Below are positions 20,230 through 30,076 of a DNA stretch of 64,000 nt, one piece after another. The DNA comes from Polaribacter litorisediminis. GTDB taxonomy: Bacteria; Bacteroidota; Bacteroidia; Flavobacteriales; Flavobacteriaceae. The translations under genes were made by a program, and so were the position numbers. Below the pieces are notes generated by a model, which saw only the letters and a list, made by a program, of their open reading frames with translations, had not been told where the DNA came from and searched no databases. Position 1 is the stretch's first letter, and each line of letters begins with the position of its first letter. The stretch is from contig NZ_CP082966.1 of the NCBI RefSeq assembly GCF_019968605.1, positions 3,399,501 through 3,463,500 on the forward strand, given 5' to 3'.

Positions 20230-20331
20230 GTGAATGTATCAAAAAAAAATACAAAAAAAATCATAACCTCGGCTGGGGTTTCTTTGTATGTGCGCCAAAA
20301 TATTCGCATAACGGCTACAACAACCCTTTAG
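20230..20331 (+). CDS. Probable threonine-operon leader peptide
   Basis: A 33-codon frame from GTG 20230 to TAG 20329-20331. Its end encodes IRITATTTL, so four of the last six sense codons are Thr (ACG, ACA, ACA, ACC), and four Ile codons are scattered before. This is the codon pattern of attenuator leaders for thrA. Around it, AACC (20265), GGGGTT (20275), AACCC (20322) and GGGGTT (20331) can pair in alternative ways, and a 9-bp hairpin TTTGTTTTG / CAAAACAAA follows at 20367-20392. The start is uncertain: the GTG is close to the likely transcription start, and an in-frame GTG at 20290 would give 13 codons. No canonical T-run follows. Confidence 0.5.
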   Translation: MNVSKKNTKKIITSAGVSLYVRQNIRITATTTL

Positions 20332-20431
20332 GGGTTCTCTTCTATTCATATTATTTAAGGTTACCTTTTGTTTTGAGCCACATCAAAACAAACTCACAAA
20401 AATTTATTTATCTCAATATCTATCATTCAAC

Positions 20432-22867
20432 ATGAAAGTATTAAAATTTGGAGGCTCATCAGTAGCAAACTCAGAAAACATACAAAAAGTTATCGCAATT
20501 ATTGCAAATGCATCAAAAGAAGATAAAGTCGCAATAATTGTTTCTGCTTTCGGAAAAACAACAGACAAACTCATAGCAGGATCTAATAGTGCTTTAGAAG
20601 ATATTACCGTTGCTAAAGAAATTTTAGAAACCATAAAAGAGCTTCATTTTAGTGTAATTGATGCTTTAATTTCTAAAAGTAAAAAAGAAGTAATTAAAGA
20701 GGTTACCACTTTGTTTGATCAATTACAATCTATGTATGAAGGCATTTTCTTATTGCAAGAATTATCGAACAAAACCTTGGCAAAAGTTTCTAGTTTTGGC
20801 GAAAGACTCTCTTCTTTTATTATTGCAAATGCAGCCAAAGAGACTTTAAATGCTACTCATGGAGAAAGTAGAAATTTAATTATTACCAACAATAATTACC
20901 TAAATGCTCAGGTAAATTTTAAAATTACCAACAAAAATATAACTGATTTTTTTGATAAAAACAAACATCAGGTTACTGTTTTAGGTGGATTTATTGCTTC
21001 AAATAATCAGGAAACAACTACTTTAGGAAGAGGTGGTTCAGATTTTTCTGCAGCTATTTATGCTGCCGCATTGAATGTTGCTGAGTTACAAATCTGGACA
21101 GATGTTAGCGGCATGTATACTGCAAATCCGAGCGTTGTAAAACAAGCATTTCCAATCAATGAAATTTCGTATGAGGAAGCTATGGAGTTATCTCATTTTG
21201 GTGCAAAAGTGTTATATCCGCCAACAATTCAACCTGCATTAAGAAAACAAATTCCAATTCGGATTAAAAATACGTTTAACCCCACAAGTTCTGGAACGTT
21301 AATTTGTAAGCATCCTAAGAATAGCAGCGGTGTAAAAGGGATTTCACATATAGAAGATATTAGCTTAATTACACTAGAAGGTGGCGGAATGATTGGAATT
21401 CCTGGTTTTTCTAAACGCTTGTTTGAAACACTTTCACAACAATTGATCAACGTTGTTTTTATAACGCAAGCTTCCTCTGAACATTCAATTTGTGTAGGTG
21501 TTTATGAAAATGATGCTGAAAAAGCGAAAGAACTTTTAGATGCTACTTTTAGCATAGAAATAGACCGTAAAAAGATTAAACCGATTCTTGTTGAAAAAGA
21601 CTTGGCAATTATTGCTGTGGTAGGAGAAAGCATGAAAAATCATCAAGGTTTAAGCGGACAAATGTTTAGTGCATTGGGCAGAAATAACGTAAACGTTAGA
21701 GCCATTGCCCAAGGTTCATCAGAAAAAAACATCTCTGCTGTTATTAATAAAAAGGATGCAAAAAAGGCGCTAAACACATTGCACGAACAATTTTTTGAAG
21801 AAAAAATAAAGCAATTAAACCTATTTGTAACGGGAGTAGGTAATGTTGGCGAACGCTTTTTAGCGCAATTACATCAACAGAAAAAATTCTTAAAAGAAAA
21901 TTTAAAACTCAATATTAGAGTCATCGGAATTGCAAATTCTAGAAAAATGGTTTTTGACAATAGTGGCATCAACCTAAATACCTGGAAAGAACGTTTAAAA
22001 AATGGAGAGCCAACTAGTTTAGAACGTTTTTATAACAAAGTAAAAGAATGCAATCATAGAAATAGTGTTTTTATCGATAATACTGCAAATCAGCAAGTTT
22101 CTGAAGTCTATGAAAAGTATTTACGAGAAAGTATTTCTGTGGTAACTTGTAATAAAATTGCTTGTGCTTCTAGCTTTGTTAATTATAAAACGTTAAAAGA
22201 AGTTTCAAGAAAATTCAATGCTTCCTTTTTGTTTGAAACCAATGTTGGGGCAGGTTTACCAATTATAGATACGTTGAAAAATTTAATCAATTCTGGGGAT
22301 AGAATCCATAAAATTCAAGCCGTTTTATCAGGTAGTTTAAACTTTGTTTTTAATAATTATGATGAAGATACTACCTTTCACGATGTAGTTGCACAAGCGC
22401 AAGAAGAAGGATTTACGGAGCCCGATCCAAAAATTGATTTAAGTGGGGTTGATGTTGCTAGAAAAATTTTAATTTTGGCTAGAGAAAGCGGATATCAACT
22501 AGAATTAGAAGATATTGTTAATAACGCTTTTTTACCCAAGGAAACATTAGAAACGGTGAACAACGATGACTTTTATGCTTCGTTAATTAAACATGAAGCT
22601 CATTTTCAAAATATTTATAAACAAGCTGATGATGAAGATTGTCGTCTAAAATATGTTGCTGAATTTGTAGACGGAAAAGCCAATGTTGGTTTGCAACATA
22701 TTCCTGCCGAACATCCTTTTTATAATTTAGAAGGAAGTGATAATATTGTTTTATTTTACACGGATCGATATCCAGAAAATCCGCTGATCATAAAAGGTGC
22801 CGGTGCCGGTGCAGACGTTACTGCTTCTGGTATTTTTGCAGATGTAATAAGAATAGCTAATCAATAA
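20432..22867 (+). CDS. thrA: Bifunctional aspartate kinase / homoserine dehydrogenase I
   Basis: 811 residues. The N-terminal kinase begins MKVLKFGGSSVANSENI and contains the TLGRGGSDFSA catalytic motif; paired ACT domains follow (about 310-460; LITLEGGGMIGIPGFSKRLFE, LAIIAVVGESMKNHQGLSGQMFSAL). The C-terminal dehydrogenase starts near residue 465 with the NAD(P) loop FVTGVGNVGERFL and has VGAGLPIIDTLKNLINSGD. It performs the first and third steps from aspartate to threonine, feedback-regulated through ACT. First structural gene of thrABC, 100 bases after the leader frame. Confidence 0.96.
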   Translation: MKVLKFGGSSVANSENIQKVIAIIANASKEDKVAIIVSAFGKTTDKLIAGSNSALEDITVAKEILETIKELHFSVIDALISKSKKEVIKEVTTLFDQLQSMYEGIFLLQELSNKTLAKVSSFGERLSSFIIANAAKETLNATHGESRNLIITNNNYLNAQVNFKITNKNITDFFDKNKHQVTVLGGFIASNNQETTTLGRGGSDFSAAIYAAALNVAELQIWTDVSGMYTANPSVVKQAFPINEISYEEAMELSHFGAKVLYPPTIQPALRKQIPIRIKNTFNPTSSGTLICKHPKNSSGVKGISHIEDISLITLEGGGMIGIPGFSKRLFETLSQQLINVVFITQASSEHSICVGVYENDAEKAKELLDATFSIEIDRKKIKPILVEKDLAIIAVVGESMKNHQGLSGQMFSALGRNNVNVRAIAQGSSEKNISAVINKKDAKKALNTLHEQFFEEKIKQLNLFVTGVGNVGERFLAQLHQQKKFLKENLKLNIRVIGIANSRKMVFDNSGINLNTWKERLKNGEPTSLERFYNKVKECNHRNSVFIDNTANQQVSEVYEKYLRESISVVTCNKIACASSFVNYKTLKEVSRKFNASFLFETNVGAGLPIIDTLKNLINSGDRIHKIQAVLSGSLNFVFNNYDEDTTFHDVVAQAQEEGFTEPDPKIDLSGVDVARKILILARESGYQLELEDIVNNAFLPKETLETVNNDDFYASLIKHEAHFQNIYKQADDEDCRLKYVAEFVDGKANVGLQHIPAEHPFYNLEGSDNIVLFYTDRYPENPLIIKGAGAGADVTASGIFADVIRIANQ

Positions 22868-22956
22868 GTAGACAGTTCGCAGTCGCAATTTTCAGTGAGC
22901 AATTGACTGTAAACTGCGACCGAATACTGTAAACCGAATACTGCAAACCAAAATAA
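22868..22956 (+). repeat. Imperfect hairpin repeat in the thrA-thrB spacer
   Basis: GTCGCAATTTTCAGT and ACTGTAAACTGCGAC (22882 and 22906) are near-perfect reverse complements, followed by two CGAATACTG(T/C)AAACC units. This CTGCGAC-type element resembles a repeat family I recall from other flavobacterial spacers. Confidence 0.45.
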
Positions 22957-23877
22957 ATGAATTATTTAAAAATATTTTCTCCAGCCACAGTAGCCAATGT
23001 TTCTTGCGGATTTGACTCTTTAGGCTTTGCTGTAGACGCTGTTGGGGATGAAATGACCTTTACCAAAACTGTTCAGAAAGGCGTTAAAATAACCAATATT
23101 ACGGGCGCTAATTTAACCTACAATGTTAACGAAAACGCTGCCAGTGCCGTAGTTCAAAAAATATTAAAGGAAGCCAATGCTAATTTCGGAATTGAATTAA
23201 CCATTCACAAAGGATTTTCTCCAGGAAGCGGATTAGGAAGTTCTGCTGCCAGTGCTGCCGGTGCTGCATTTGGTGTCAATCAGTTCTTAGAAAACCAATT
23301 TTCTGAACTAGAACTTACAAAATTTGCCATGTTTGGTGAAGAAATTGCCTGTGGTTCTGCAATCGCAGATAATGTAGCTGCCGCGATCTACGGAGGTTTT
23401 ATTTTAGTAAGAAGTTACGAACCTTTAGAAATTATAAAATTACCTGTTCCGGATGCTTTAAGAGTAGTGGCAATTCATCCACAAATAGAAGTAAAAACAA
23501 AAGATGCTCGAGAAGTTTTACCAGAAAAAATTGCATTAAAAGATGCCGTTACCCAATGGGCAAATGTGGGTGGTTTAATAAGTGGTTTATACACAAATAA
23601 CTACCATTTAATAAGTAATTCTTTAGTGGATATTATTGTAGAACCCTATCGTAAAAAGTTAATTCCTTTTTTTGATACTGTAAAATCTAGCGCTATTAGT
23701 GCAGGCGCATTAGGCGCAGGAATTAGCGGATCTGGTCCAACAATTTTTGCCCTTTGTAAAGGCGATGAAATTGCTAACGAGGTTTACAAATCCATTAAAG
23801 AAAGTTATAAAAATACAGGAATTAAATTTGAGATGTTTATTTCGAAAATAAATCCAAACGGAATAAAAATAGTATAA
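22957..23877 (+). CDS. thrB: Homoserine kinase
   Basis: 306 residues of the GHMP kinase family. The ATP-binding glycine-rich loop FSPGSGLGSSAASAAGA, the N-terminal FSPATVANVSCGFDSLGFA and the C-terminal AGISGSGPTIFALCKG motif are intact. It phosphorylates homoserine for ThrC. It sits between thrA and thrC on the same strand, each separated by repeat-filled spacers. Confidence 0.96.
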   Translation: MNYLKIFSPATVANVSCGFDSLGFAVDAVGDEMTFTKTVQKGVKITNITGANLTYNVNENAASAVVQKILKEANANFGIELTIHKGFSPGSGLGSSAASAAGAAFGVNQFLENQFSELELTKFAMFGEEIACGSAIADNVAAAIYGGFILVRSYEPLEIIKLPVPDALRVVAIHPQIEVKTKDAREVLPEKIALKDAVTQWANVGGLISGLYTNNYHLISNSLVDIIVEPYRKKLIPFFDTVKSSAISAGALGAGISGSGPTIFALCKGDEIANEVYKSIKESYKNTGIKFEMFISKINPNGIKIV

Positions 23878-23879
23878 AA

Positions 23880-24151
23880 CATCTCGATACAATTTCGCTA
23901 AAAAGCGAAATCACTCGATGTGACAGCACGTTCTGTCAGTTCGATTGATTTTGGAGAAACGAAAAATATTAAAATAGTTATTGGTTTTTAGTTGATGGAT
24001 GTTGGTTCATTCCTTCACCAAAAACTAAAGAACATCAACTGGAGAAATTAAAAATTATTACACAATAAAGCCCAAAATAATATAACATAAGAGTAAGAGT
24101 AAGAGTTCCTTCCCTTTGGGAAGGTTAGGATGGGCTTTTAAAAACCAAATT
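23880..24151 (+). repeat. Composite of intergenic repeats in the thrB-thrC spacer
   Basis: Three repeat-like pieces: ATTTCGCT / AGCGAAAT and GACAG / CTGTC hairpins with ATCTCGATAC and CACTCGATGTGACAG boxes (23880-23957); AGTTGATG / CATCAACT arms (23989-24040); and CCTTCCCTTTGGGAAGG just before thrC. Each resembles a dispersed flavobacterial intergenic motif. No coding sequence seen. Confidence 0.5.
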
Positions 24152-25435
24152 ATGAACTACTACAGTTTACATCACAAATCACCAAAAACAACTTTTAAAA
24201 ATGCCGTTGTACAAGGTTTGGCAAAAGATAGAGGCATCTATTTTCCAGAAAATATTACGCCACTTTCAAAAGATTTTATTGAAAATATTTCTGATTATTC
24301 AAATCACGAAATTGCATTTGAAGCCATTAAACAATTTTTAGGTGATGAAATTCCGGAGGATATCCTAAAAGAAATTATAGCCGAAACTGTTTCTTTTGAT
24401 TTTCCTGTGGTTAAGGTTGATGACAATATTGCCACATTAGAATTATTTCATGGTCCTACCATGGCGTTTAAAGATGTTGGTGCTAAATTTATGGCAAAAT
24501 GTTTAGAATATTTTAATCGTGATCATGAAGAAGAAATTACGGTTTTAGTTGCAACTTCTGGCGATACTGGTGGCGCTGTTGCCAACGGATTTTTAGGTGC
24601 TAAAGGTATAAAAGTAGTGATTCTTTATCCTTCAGGAAAAGTAAGTGATGTTCAAGAAAAACAATTAACAACTTTAGGTCAGAACATTACTGCCCTAGAA
24701 GTAGATGGTGTTTTTGACGATTGCCAAGAAATGGTAAAAACTGCTTTTTTAGATGAAGAAATCACAAAAACATTAACCTCTGCAAACTCTATAAATGTGG
24801 CGCGTTGGTTACCACAAATGTTCTATTTTTTCTTTGCCTATAAAGAATTAAAAAAACAAAATAAGGAATTGGTTTTTTCTGTACCTAGTGGAAATTTCGG
24901 CAATATTTGCGCCGGAATTATGGCGCAAAAACTAGGGTTACCCATCAAACATTTTATCGCTTCTACGAATATAAATGATACGATACCCAATTATTTAATA
25001 GATGGAGTTTACAAACCAAAACCATCTAAAGCTACTATTTCTAATGCCATGGACGTTGGGAATCCAAGTAATTTTATCAGAATTCAAGAATTGTTTAACA
25101 ATGATTTAGAAACACTTAAAAAAACCTTTTCTTCGTTCTCTTTTACAGATGATGAAACTCGTGCTGCCATGAAAGAAATTTATAAAAATTCTGGTTATGT
25201 TGCAGATCCTCATGGAGCCGTTGGTTATTTAGGCTTGAAAAAGTATGGTTTACAAGAAAACGAATTTGGTGTTTTTTTAGAAACTGCGCATCCTGTAAAA
25301 TTTTTAGATGTTGTTGAAAGTACCTTGCCTGTAAAAGTAGCGATTCCTGAACAAATTCAGAAAGTAATGAACCATAAAAAAGTAGCAATCAAAGCCTCTT
25401 CTTATGAGGATTTAAAAGCATTCTTGACTTCATAA
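24152..25435 (+). CDS. thrC: Threonine synthase
   Basis: 427 residues, fold-type II PLP enzyme converting phosphohomoserine to threonine. The PLP lysine lies in HGPTMAFKDVGAKFM; LVATSGDTGGAVANGFLG and SVPSGNFGNICAGIMAQKLG are the family signatures. I start at ATG 24152 (MNYYSLHHKSPKTTF), the standard N-terminus; twelve upstream in-frame codons derive from the repeat CCCTTTGGGAAGG and are unlikely to be translated. Last gene of thrABC, followed by a terminator. Confidence 0.95.
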   Translation: MNYYSLHHKSPKTTFKNAVVQGLAKDRGIYFPENITPLSKDFIENISDYSNHEIAFEAIKQFLGDEIPEDILKEIIAETVSFDFPVVKVDDNIATLELFHGPTMAFKDVGAKFMAKCLEYFNRDHEEEITVLVATSGDTGGAVANGFLGAKGIKVVILYPSGKVSDVQEKQLTTLGQNITALEVDGVFDDCQEMVKTAFLDEEITKTLTSANSINVARWLPQMFYFFFAYKELKKQNKELVFSVPSGNFGNICAGIMAQKLGLPIKHFIASTNINDTIPNYLIDGVYKPKPSKATISNAMDVGNPSNFIRIQELFNNDLETLKKTFSSFSFTDDETRAAMKEIYKNSGYVADPHGAVGYLGLKKYGLQENEFGVFLETAHPVKFLDVVESTLPVKVAIPEQIQKVMNHKKVAIKASSYEDLKAFLTS

Positions 25436-25441
25436 AATCAG

Positions 25442-25479
25442 AAAAAGTCTTGTTAATTTAAATTTCTAAGACTTTTTTT
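25442..25479 (+). terminator. thrABC terminator
   Basis: AAAAAGTCTT / AAGACTTTTT with a T-run, directly after thrC. Confidence 0.8.
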
Positions 25480-25540
25480 GGTGTTTTTCTCAACCACTCA
25501 ATATTATTTTATTCCGAGGTAATTGTCCATTTTAAAACAT

Positions 25541-25578
25541 AAAAAAACGCCTTCACAAAATTATGAAGACGTTTTTTT
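25541..25578 (-). terminator. Terminator of the T9SS surface-protein gene
   Basis: AAAAAAACGCCTTCA / TGAAGACGTTTTTTT with A- and T-runs on both sides, so probably bidirectional; one G-T pair in the stem. Confidence 0.75.
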
Positions 25579-25606
25579 ATTTTATTGTTTTTAAAATTCC
25601 GATCTA

Positions 25607-28600
25607 TTATTTAAAAATAATTTTAGAAGTTCCGTAATTCACTTCTGCACTATTTACTTGTAATAACATGACGCCCGTTTTTACTTTAAAATCAAACTCT
25701 AATTCGTTTTTACCAGCTGTTAATTGTGCTTTGCCTCTATAAATTACTTTTCCTGTGATGTCTGATAAGGTTACTGCAGCTTCTGTATCAGTTTCACTGA
25801 ATAATAATAAGTTTACATTGCCTTTACTTGGATTTGGATATGCCATAAACTCATTTTCAAACTTCTCGATTTTCTGAACCGTCTGACTCTCTACTGCCGT
25901 CTTGGTAAATCGTACATCAGAAATTGTTAAATCTAATTCTTTCGTTTGTGCCTCTACGGGTAAGAATGTAAAAGTTAACGTCGTTAAATCTTCTGCTGTC
26001 ATGTTCTCTTGGCTAGCGCTTGAAGTAAACACATCAAAAGGAACATAATAGGTTTGCTCTTCTTCTGAGAAATCTACCATCACTCTGTATTGTGATTTCC
26101 AATCTTCAATGGAGGATTTGATCAAGCCTAACTCCATCAATCCAGATCCTTTTGCTGTAAAAGCTACATAGTTGTATTCAGAGTAATCTGCCGATAAAGT
26201 ACCTGGTAATAACGATTTGTAAACCGTTAGGTAATCATACTCACTCGTTGCCGTAATTTCTATATTTCTGTTGATTGGGTGTTCATCGTCTTGGTATTCT
26301 CTATTAAAATTATTTGATACAAAATAATTTTTTACCTCAGTGTATTGCTTATCATAGTCTAAGCCCCAATTACCATCAGCATGGTAGAAGGCATCTTCTA
26401 TTTCACCATTTACTTTTACGAGCGCATCATATTCATATCCATCTTTGATGTCAATTTTTAAAACTTGCTCTAGCGCTGTGTTTACAGGATTGTATCTGTA
26501 TTTTACATTATTGGCAGTTTCTGAATATAATTCTTCCATAGAAATCTCGGTATTTAAACCCGTTTTGGTACTTCTTAATAGAATCACTAAATCTGCTTTG
26601 TCTCTTGAAATTTTTGCTGCATACGTTTCTGGAACTTTTTGAATTTCTGTTTGATTTATAGGAATAAACGTTTTTAAATTTGCTAAAATATCGCTTACTA
26701 ACTTTTTAGTATCCTCTGGGTTTGTAGACCATACTTGAAAGTTATACACATCATTAAATTTGGTATATGCATTTACATACCAGTTTGTCTGAAGAGTATA
26801 CCTATTATCATTATTGTTCTTTGCCGTTGCAAAAGAAATCGCATACTCTACCAATCCGTTTCTTTGTTTAATTCCTTGCATTAAGAAATTATAGCCTTCT
26901 AATTGCACTGTTTGGATATTTAAAATCTCTGCGCCTCTTAATCGGTCACAAGATGCTTTGGTATGATTGTAAATCTTATCCGAAGTTTTAATTCCTAACA
27001 CAACTCCTTTTGTTTTGCCGTCTAAAGAAAAATCTACAGACAATACTTCATCGGCTACAGTGTAATCTAAAATATCCGTTGGAGAAGTGATGTTGGCTAC
27101 ATTTCCGGCTACCAATTCTGAAGGAAACATGTCTAACATCGTTTGTCCTTTTCCTTGATAAGGCTGTAAAGACTTCATCTTCTTTTTGTTGTAAACGTTT
27201 TCACTAGACTTTACAAATTCTGTTGGCACTGAATTCTTTTTTCTTGATACGTATATTTTTGAAATTGCGTCTCCTAAAGATTCACTTTCTACCCCTCCGC
27301 CATTTCCACTAGATACTTCGCTAGATTCTATCACAAAAGGAAACGTTGTTGCTACTGAACATCCGTTTGAATTGATTCCTGTTAAGGTAAGCGTATACAT
27401 CCCTGCTTCTGAAAAAGCAAAATTTACTTCTGCTTGATTTGGGTATAATACTGAACCTTCTCCTGGTAAAGACCAAGAATAGCTTGTATAAGCTGTTGGG
27501 TTTTCTAAAGTAAAGTCTTTGTTTACAGAACCATTTCCTGAACTTCTAGTGCGCATTGTAATTATCGCATCTGCTACTGGTAAAACAGTAACTTGTGCTG
27601 TTATGGTATCTGTTCCAAAACTATTCATAGCAGACAAAGTAACCATATATGTTCCTGCTGATGCATACTTTTTTGTTGGATTCATTAATGCGCTACTCGT
27701 TCCGTCTCCAAAATCCCAAGTATATGAAATTGGATCTAATGGCTGAGATATTAATCCTGTGTTGGATACATTATTAAAGACAAAAGTATTACTTGTTAAA
27801 CACTCATTATTATTTACATTAAAGGCTGCTATAGGCGCAACTGATGGTGGCGCGGGTGCTTTTACTTCGGCTGTAAAATTGGCACATTCAATATCTCCTC
27901 CATCTTGCGTAAATGAGGATGCAATTACTTGTCCTAAAATAGCTGTTGTATTCACCGTTTTTATAACCTCTGCAAAGGGTGCATATACAGTTCCCAAAAT
28001 TTCTTGACTTCCTTCTAAATGCAATTCAGTTGTATTATAAAAGTTATAAAGCACATTCGGTGCATCTTGATCTGCAATACCTCCTTGAGACCAAACATCC
28101 CAATAAAATACTCCTGGTGCATCTACATTAATCACTAAAACCTTATCTGAATCTGGGTGATTTTGTGTTGTAAACGTCTGAACACTATTTAAATCTGCTC
28201 CTGTTATATTCATGTAATTCGTTCCCTTGTTCAGAAAAACCTCTACTTGGCTCGGTAATACGGTATTTGCTATTGAATTACCCGCATTATCTTCTAAAGA
28301 AACATTGTGTGCATTTTCTGACATACTAATGGAGTTCGTTCTCAATTCTTGAAATGCTAAAGAAAAATCAATGATATTTTGCGCAAAAACAGCATTGCTT
28401 CCTGCCGAGGCATTAAATGCTGCTGCGTTCCCCATTAATTGAATATAAGAACTTGCATTATAATCAGATTCTGGTGTTATTCTTATGGGTGTGGGCGCAT
28501 TTTCTGGATCTACATACCATGCATTTGATCCATTACTAACACCAATTTGAGCATACTGGCTAGCGCTACTTACAGTTAAAACACCCGAAGTATAATTTAC

Positions 28601-30076
28601 CTGACCACCCACGAGTAAACCAAGCTTGTTTCCGTTGTTCTCAAAACAGCCACAATCTTGCGACCCTACTCCATACGTACCGTTAATCGTAACATCGCCA
28701 CCGACTGCTAAACTTCCGTTGGTATGACCACTTGTTAAAGTTGCATTGTTCTCTACAAAAACACTAAAACAGTCTGCTGGTGATGTTGGAGTATATGGAA
28801 TTCCTACAGTATTTACCGTAAAAGTAACATCATCTGTTGTTGTTCCACAACTTCCGTCGGCAGCAATGGTATACCTAATAGTAACTTCTGTATTGATGCT
28901 AATATCATCTGGTGTGTACGTAGAACCGTTAAGTATTCCGCCACCAGAAATGATAGACCAAGTTCCTCCAGAAGGATTCCCTTCTAATATTTTTGTCTGA
29001 TTTTCTGCCATTGTAGATGAAGATGTTATATTGTCTGCAATTTGCTTTTGTGTAACTGTTATGTTCAGGATTTGATTCGCAGCACAAACAATTGCATCCT
29101 GAGATTTTATCGATGAACTTCCTTCTATGGTTACTGTTGTATTTCCGTCTGAGCCATTATAAGTAACACCATTTGCCAACCACTGATAGGTGTCATCTGA
29201 ACAAATTGCTATCTCTGTTACTTCAGGCGCTGGACGTGAAGTTTGATTCCATAAAACTTCTGGCTGCGTGCTATTATTAGCCGGTATCATCCAAAATACA
29301 TTCGCTGCACTTAAAGTCCCATCAAGAACCCAATCCTTAATATGAGAAGCATTATACGTTTGCCCATCATTAGCTACCCAAGAAGCACTCATATCTACAT
29401 TTACATTATTTGTCCAGTGCCAAATAACATATTGAATTGATAGATAAAAATTATTAAAAAGAGATACAGGAAGATCTGATGGCGCATAATCTGGATGATA
29501 AATTAAAGATACTGTGCGTTGCACAAGTTCTCTTATTTCAGCTTTTGTATAGAGCTCATTCTCAAAACTAATATCTGCATCAGGCGTTAATGTTGTGAAG
29601 TAAATTTCATTTTCACTTGGGGCATCGATACCTAAGGCTAAACAAAATGATGGAACACCACTATTATTTAATGTAGATCTTGAAATACCATATCTAGTAC
29701 CTTGCGTTATTCTTAGAGACGTTTCAGGTGAACATACCTCTGAATTACTAAACGATTTACTACTTTTTATCGTAATTTTATTTTTTGGTTTTGAGCTATA
29801 ACCATTAGCTGCTAGGTAATTCTTTTTATCGTCCAATTCAGATGTCAAAGTTTCTATAGTCTTAGGCGCTGCCGTATTCCATAAATGACCTCTTTTGTCA
29901 TTTTTTATATTTGTCCAATTAGCATTATAGGCTTCATAAAAAGAAACTGAATTTTCTTTTTGAGAAGCATCATTTATAAACTCATGGGTATCTGTTAAAT
30001 TATTTGCGTGATTAATCTGAACGGTTGACACGAAAAATAACATCAATAGTAAGGTGATTTTTGTAGGGAGATTCAT
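25607..30076 (-). CDS. Large T9SS-secreted surface protein: probable thioester-domain adhesin with choice-of-anchor-A and PKD domains
   Basis: 1489 residues. Signal peptide at 1-24 (ITLLLMLFFVSTVQINHA). Residues ~115-285 look like a thioester domain: Cys145 in PSFCLALGI and Gln215 in YLSIQYVIWHW, matching the Cys and the hydrophobic-Gln-x-x-hydrophobic-Trp signature of domains that form an internal Cys-Gln thioester and bond covalently to targets. Residues ~432-735 (CFSVFVENNATLTSGHTNGSLAVGGDVTI onward) match a choice-of-anchor-A region. PKD folds follow (YTWDFGDGTSSALMNPTKKY, ~785-830; a second ~835-915). The middle C-terminal part (~940-1400) is unassigned. The end (YPNPSKGNVNLLL...GVMLLQVN) is a type A T9SS sorting domain, so export is across the outer membrane. 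Thioester assignment is inference from motif spacing. Confidence 0.75.
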   Translation of the reverse strand: MNLPTKITLLLMLFFVSTVQINHANNLTDTHEFINDASQKENSVSFYEAYNANWTNIKNDKRGHLWNTAAPKTIETLTSELDDKKNYLAANGYSSKPKNKITIKSSKSFSNSEVCSPETSLRITQGTRYGISRSTLNNSGVPSFCLALGIDAPSENEIYFTTLTPDADISFENELYTKAEIRELVQRTVSLIYHPDYAPSDLPVSLFNNFYLSIQYVIWHWTNNVNVDMSASWVANDGQTYNASHIKDWVLDGTLSAANVFWMIPANNSTQPEVLWNQTSRPAPEVTEIAICSDDTYQWLANGVTYNGSDGNTTVTIEGSSSIKSQDAIVCAANQILNITVTQKQIADNITSSSTMAENQTKILEGNPSGGTWSIISGGGILNGSTYTPDDISINTEVTIRYTIAADGSCGTTTDDVTFTVNTVGIPYTPTSPADCFSVFVENNATLTSGHTNGSLAVGGDVTINGTYGVGSQDCGCFENNGNKLGLLVGGQVNYTSGVLTVSSASQYAQIGVSNGSNAWYVDPENAPTPIRITPESDYNASSYIQLMGNAAAFNASAGSNAVFAQNIIDFSLAFQELRTNSISMSENAHNVSLEDNAGNSIANTVLPSQVEVFLNKGTNYMNITGADLNSVQTFTTQNHPDSDKVLVINVDAPGVFYWDVWSQGGIADQDAPNVLYNFYNTTELHLEGSQEILGTVYAPFAEVIKTVNTTAILGQVIASSFTQDGGDIECANFTAEVKAPAPPSVAPIAAFNVNNNECLTSNTFVFNNVSNTGLISQPLDPISYTWDFGDGTSSALMNPTKKYASAGTYMVTLSAMNSFGTDTITAQVTVLPVADAIITMRTRSSGNGSVNKDFTLENPTAYTSYSWSLPGEGSVLYPNQAEVNFAFSEAGMYTLTLTGINSNGCSVATTFPFVIESSEVSSGNGGGVESESLGDAISKIYVSRKKNSVPTEFVKSSENVYNKKKMKSLQPYQGKGQTMLDMFPSELVAGNVANITSPTDILDYTVADEVLSVDFSLDGKTKGVVLGIKTSDKIYNHTKASCDRLRGAEILNIQTVQLEGYNFLMQGIKQRNGLVEYAISFATAKNNNDNRYTLQTNWYVNAYTKFNDVYNFQVWSTNPEDTKKLVSDILANLKTFIPINQTEIQKVPETYAAKISRDKADLVILLRSTKTGLNTEISMEELYSETANNVKYRYNPVNTALEQVLKIDIKDGYEYDALVKVNGEIEDAFYHADGNWGLDYDKQYTEVKNYFVSNNFNREYQDDEHPINRNIEITATSEYDYLTVYKSLLPGTLSADYSEYNYVAFTAKGSGLMELGLIKSSIEDWKSQYRVMVDFSEEEQTYYVPFDVFTSSASQENMTAEDLTTLTFTFLPVEAQTKELDLTISDVRFTKTAVESQTVQKIEKFENEFMAYPNPSKGNVNLLLFSETDTEAAVTLSDITGKVIYRGKAQLTAGKNELEFDFKVKTGVMLLQVNSAEVNYGTSKIIFK

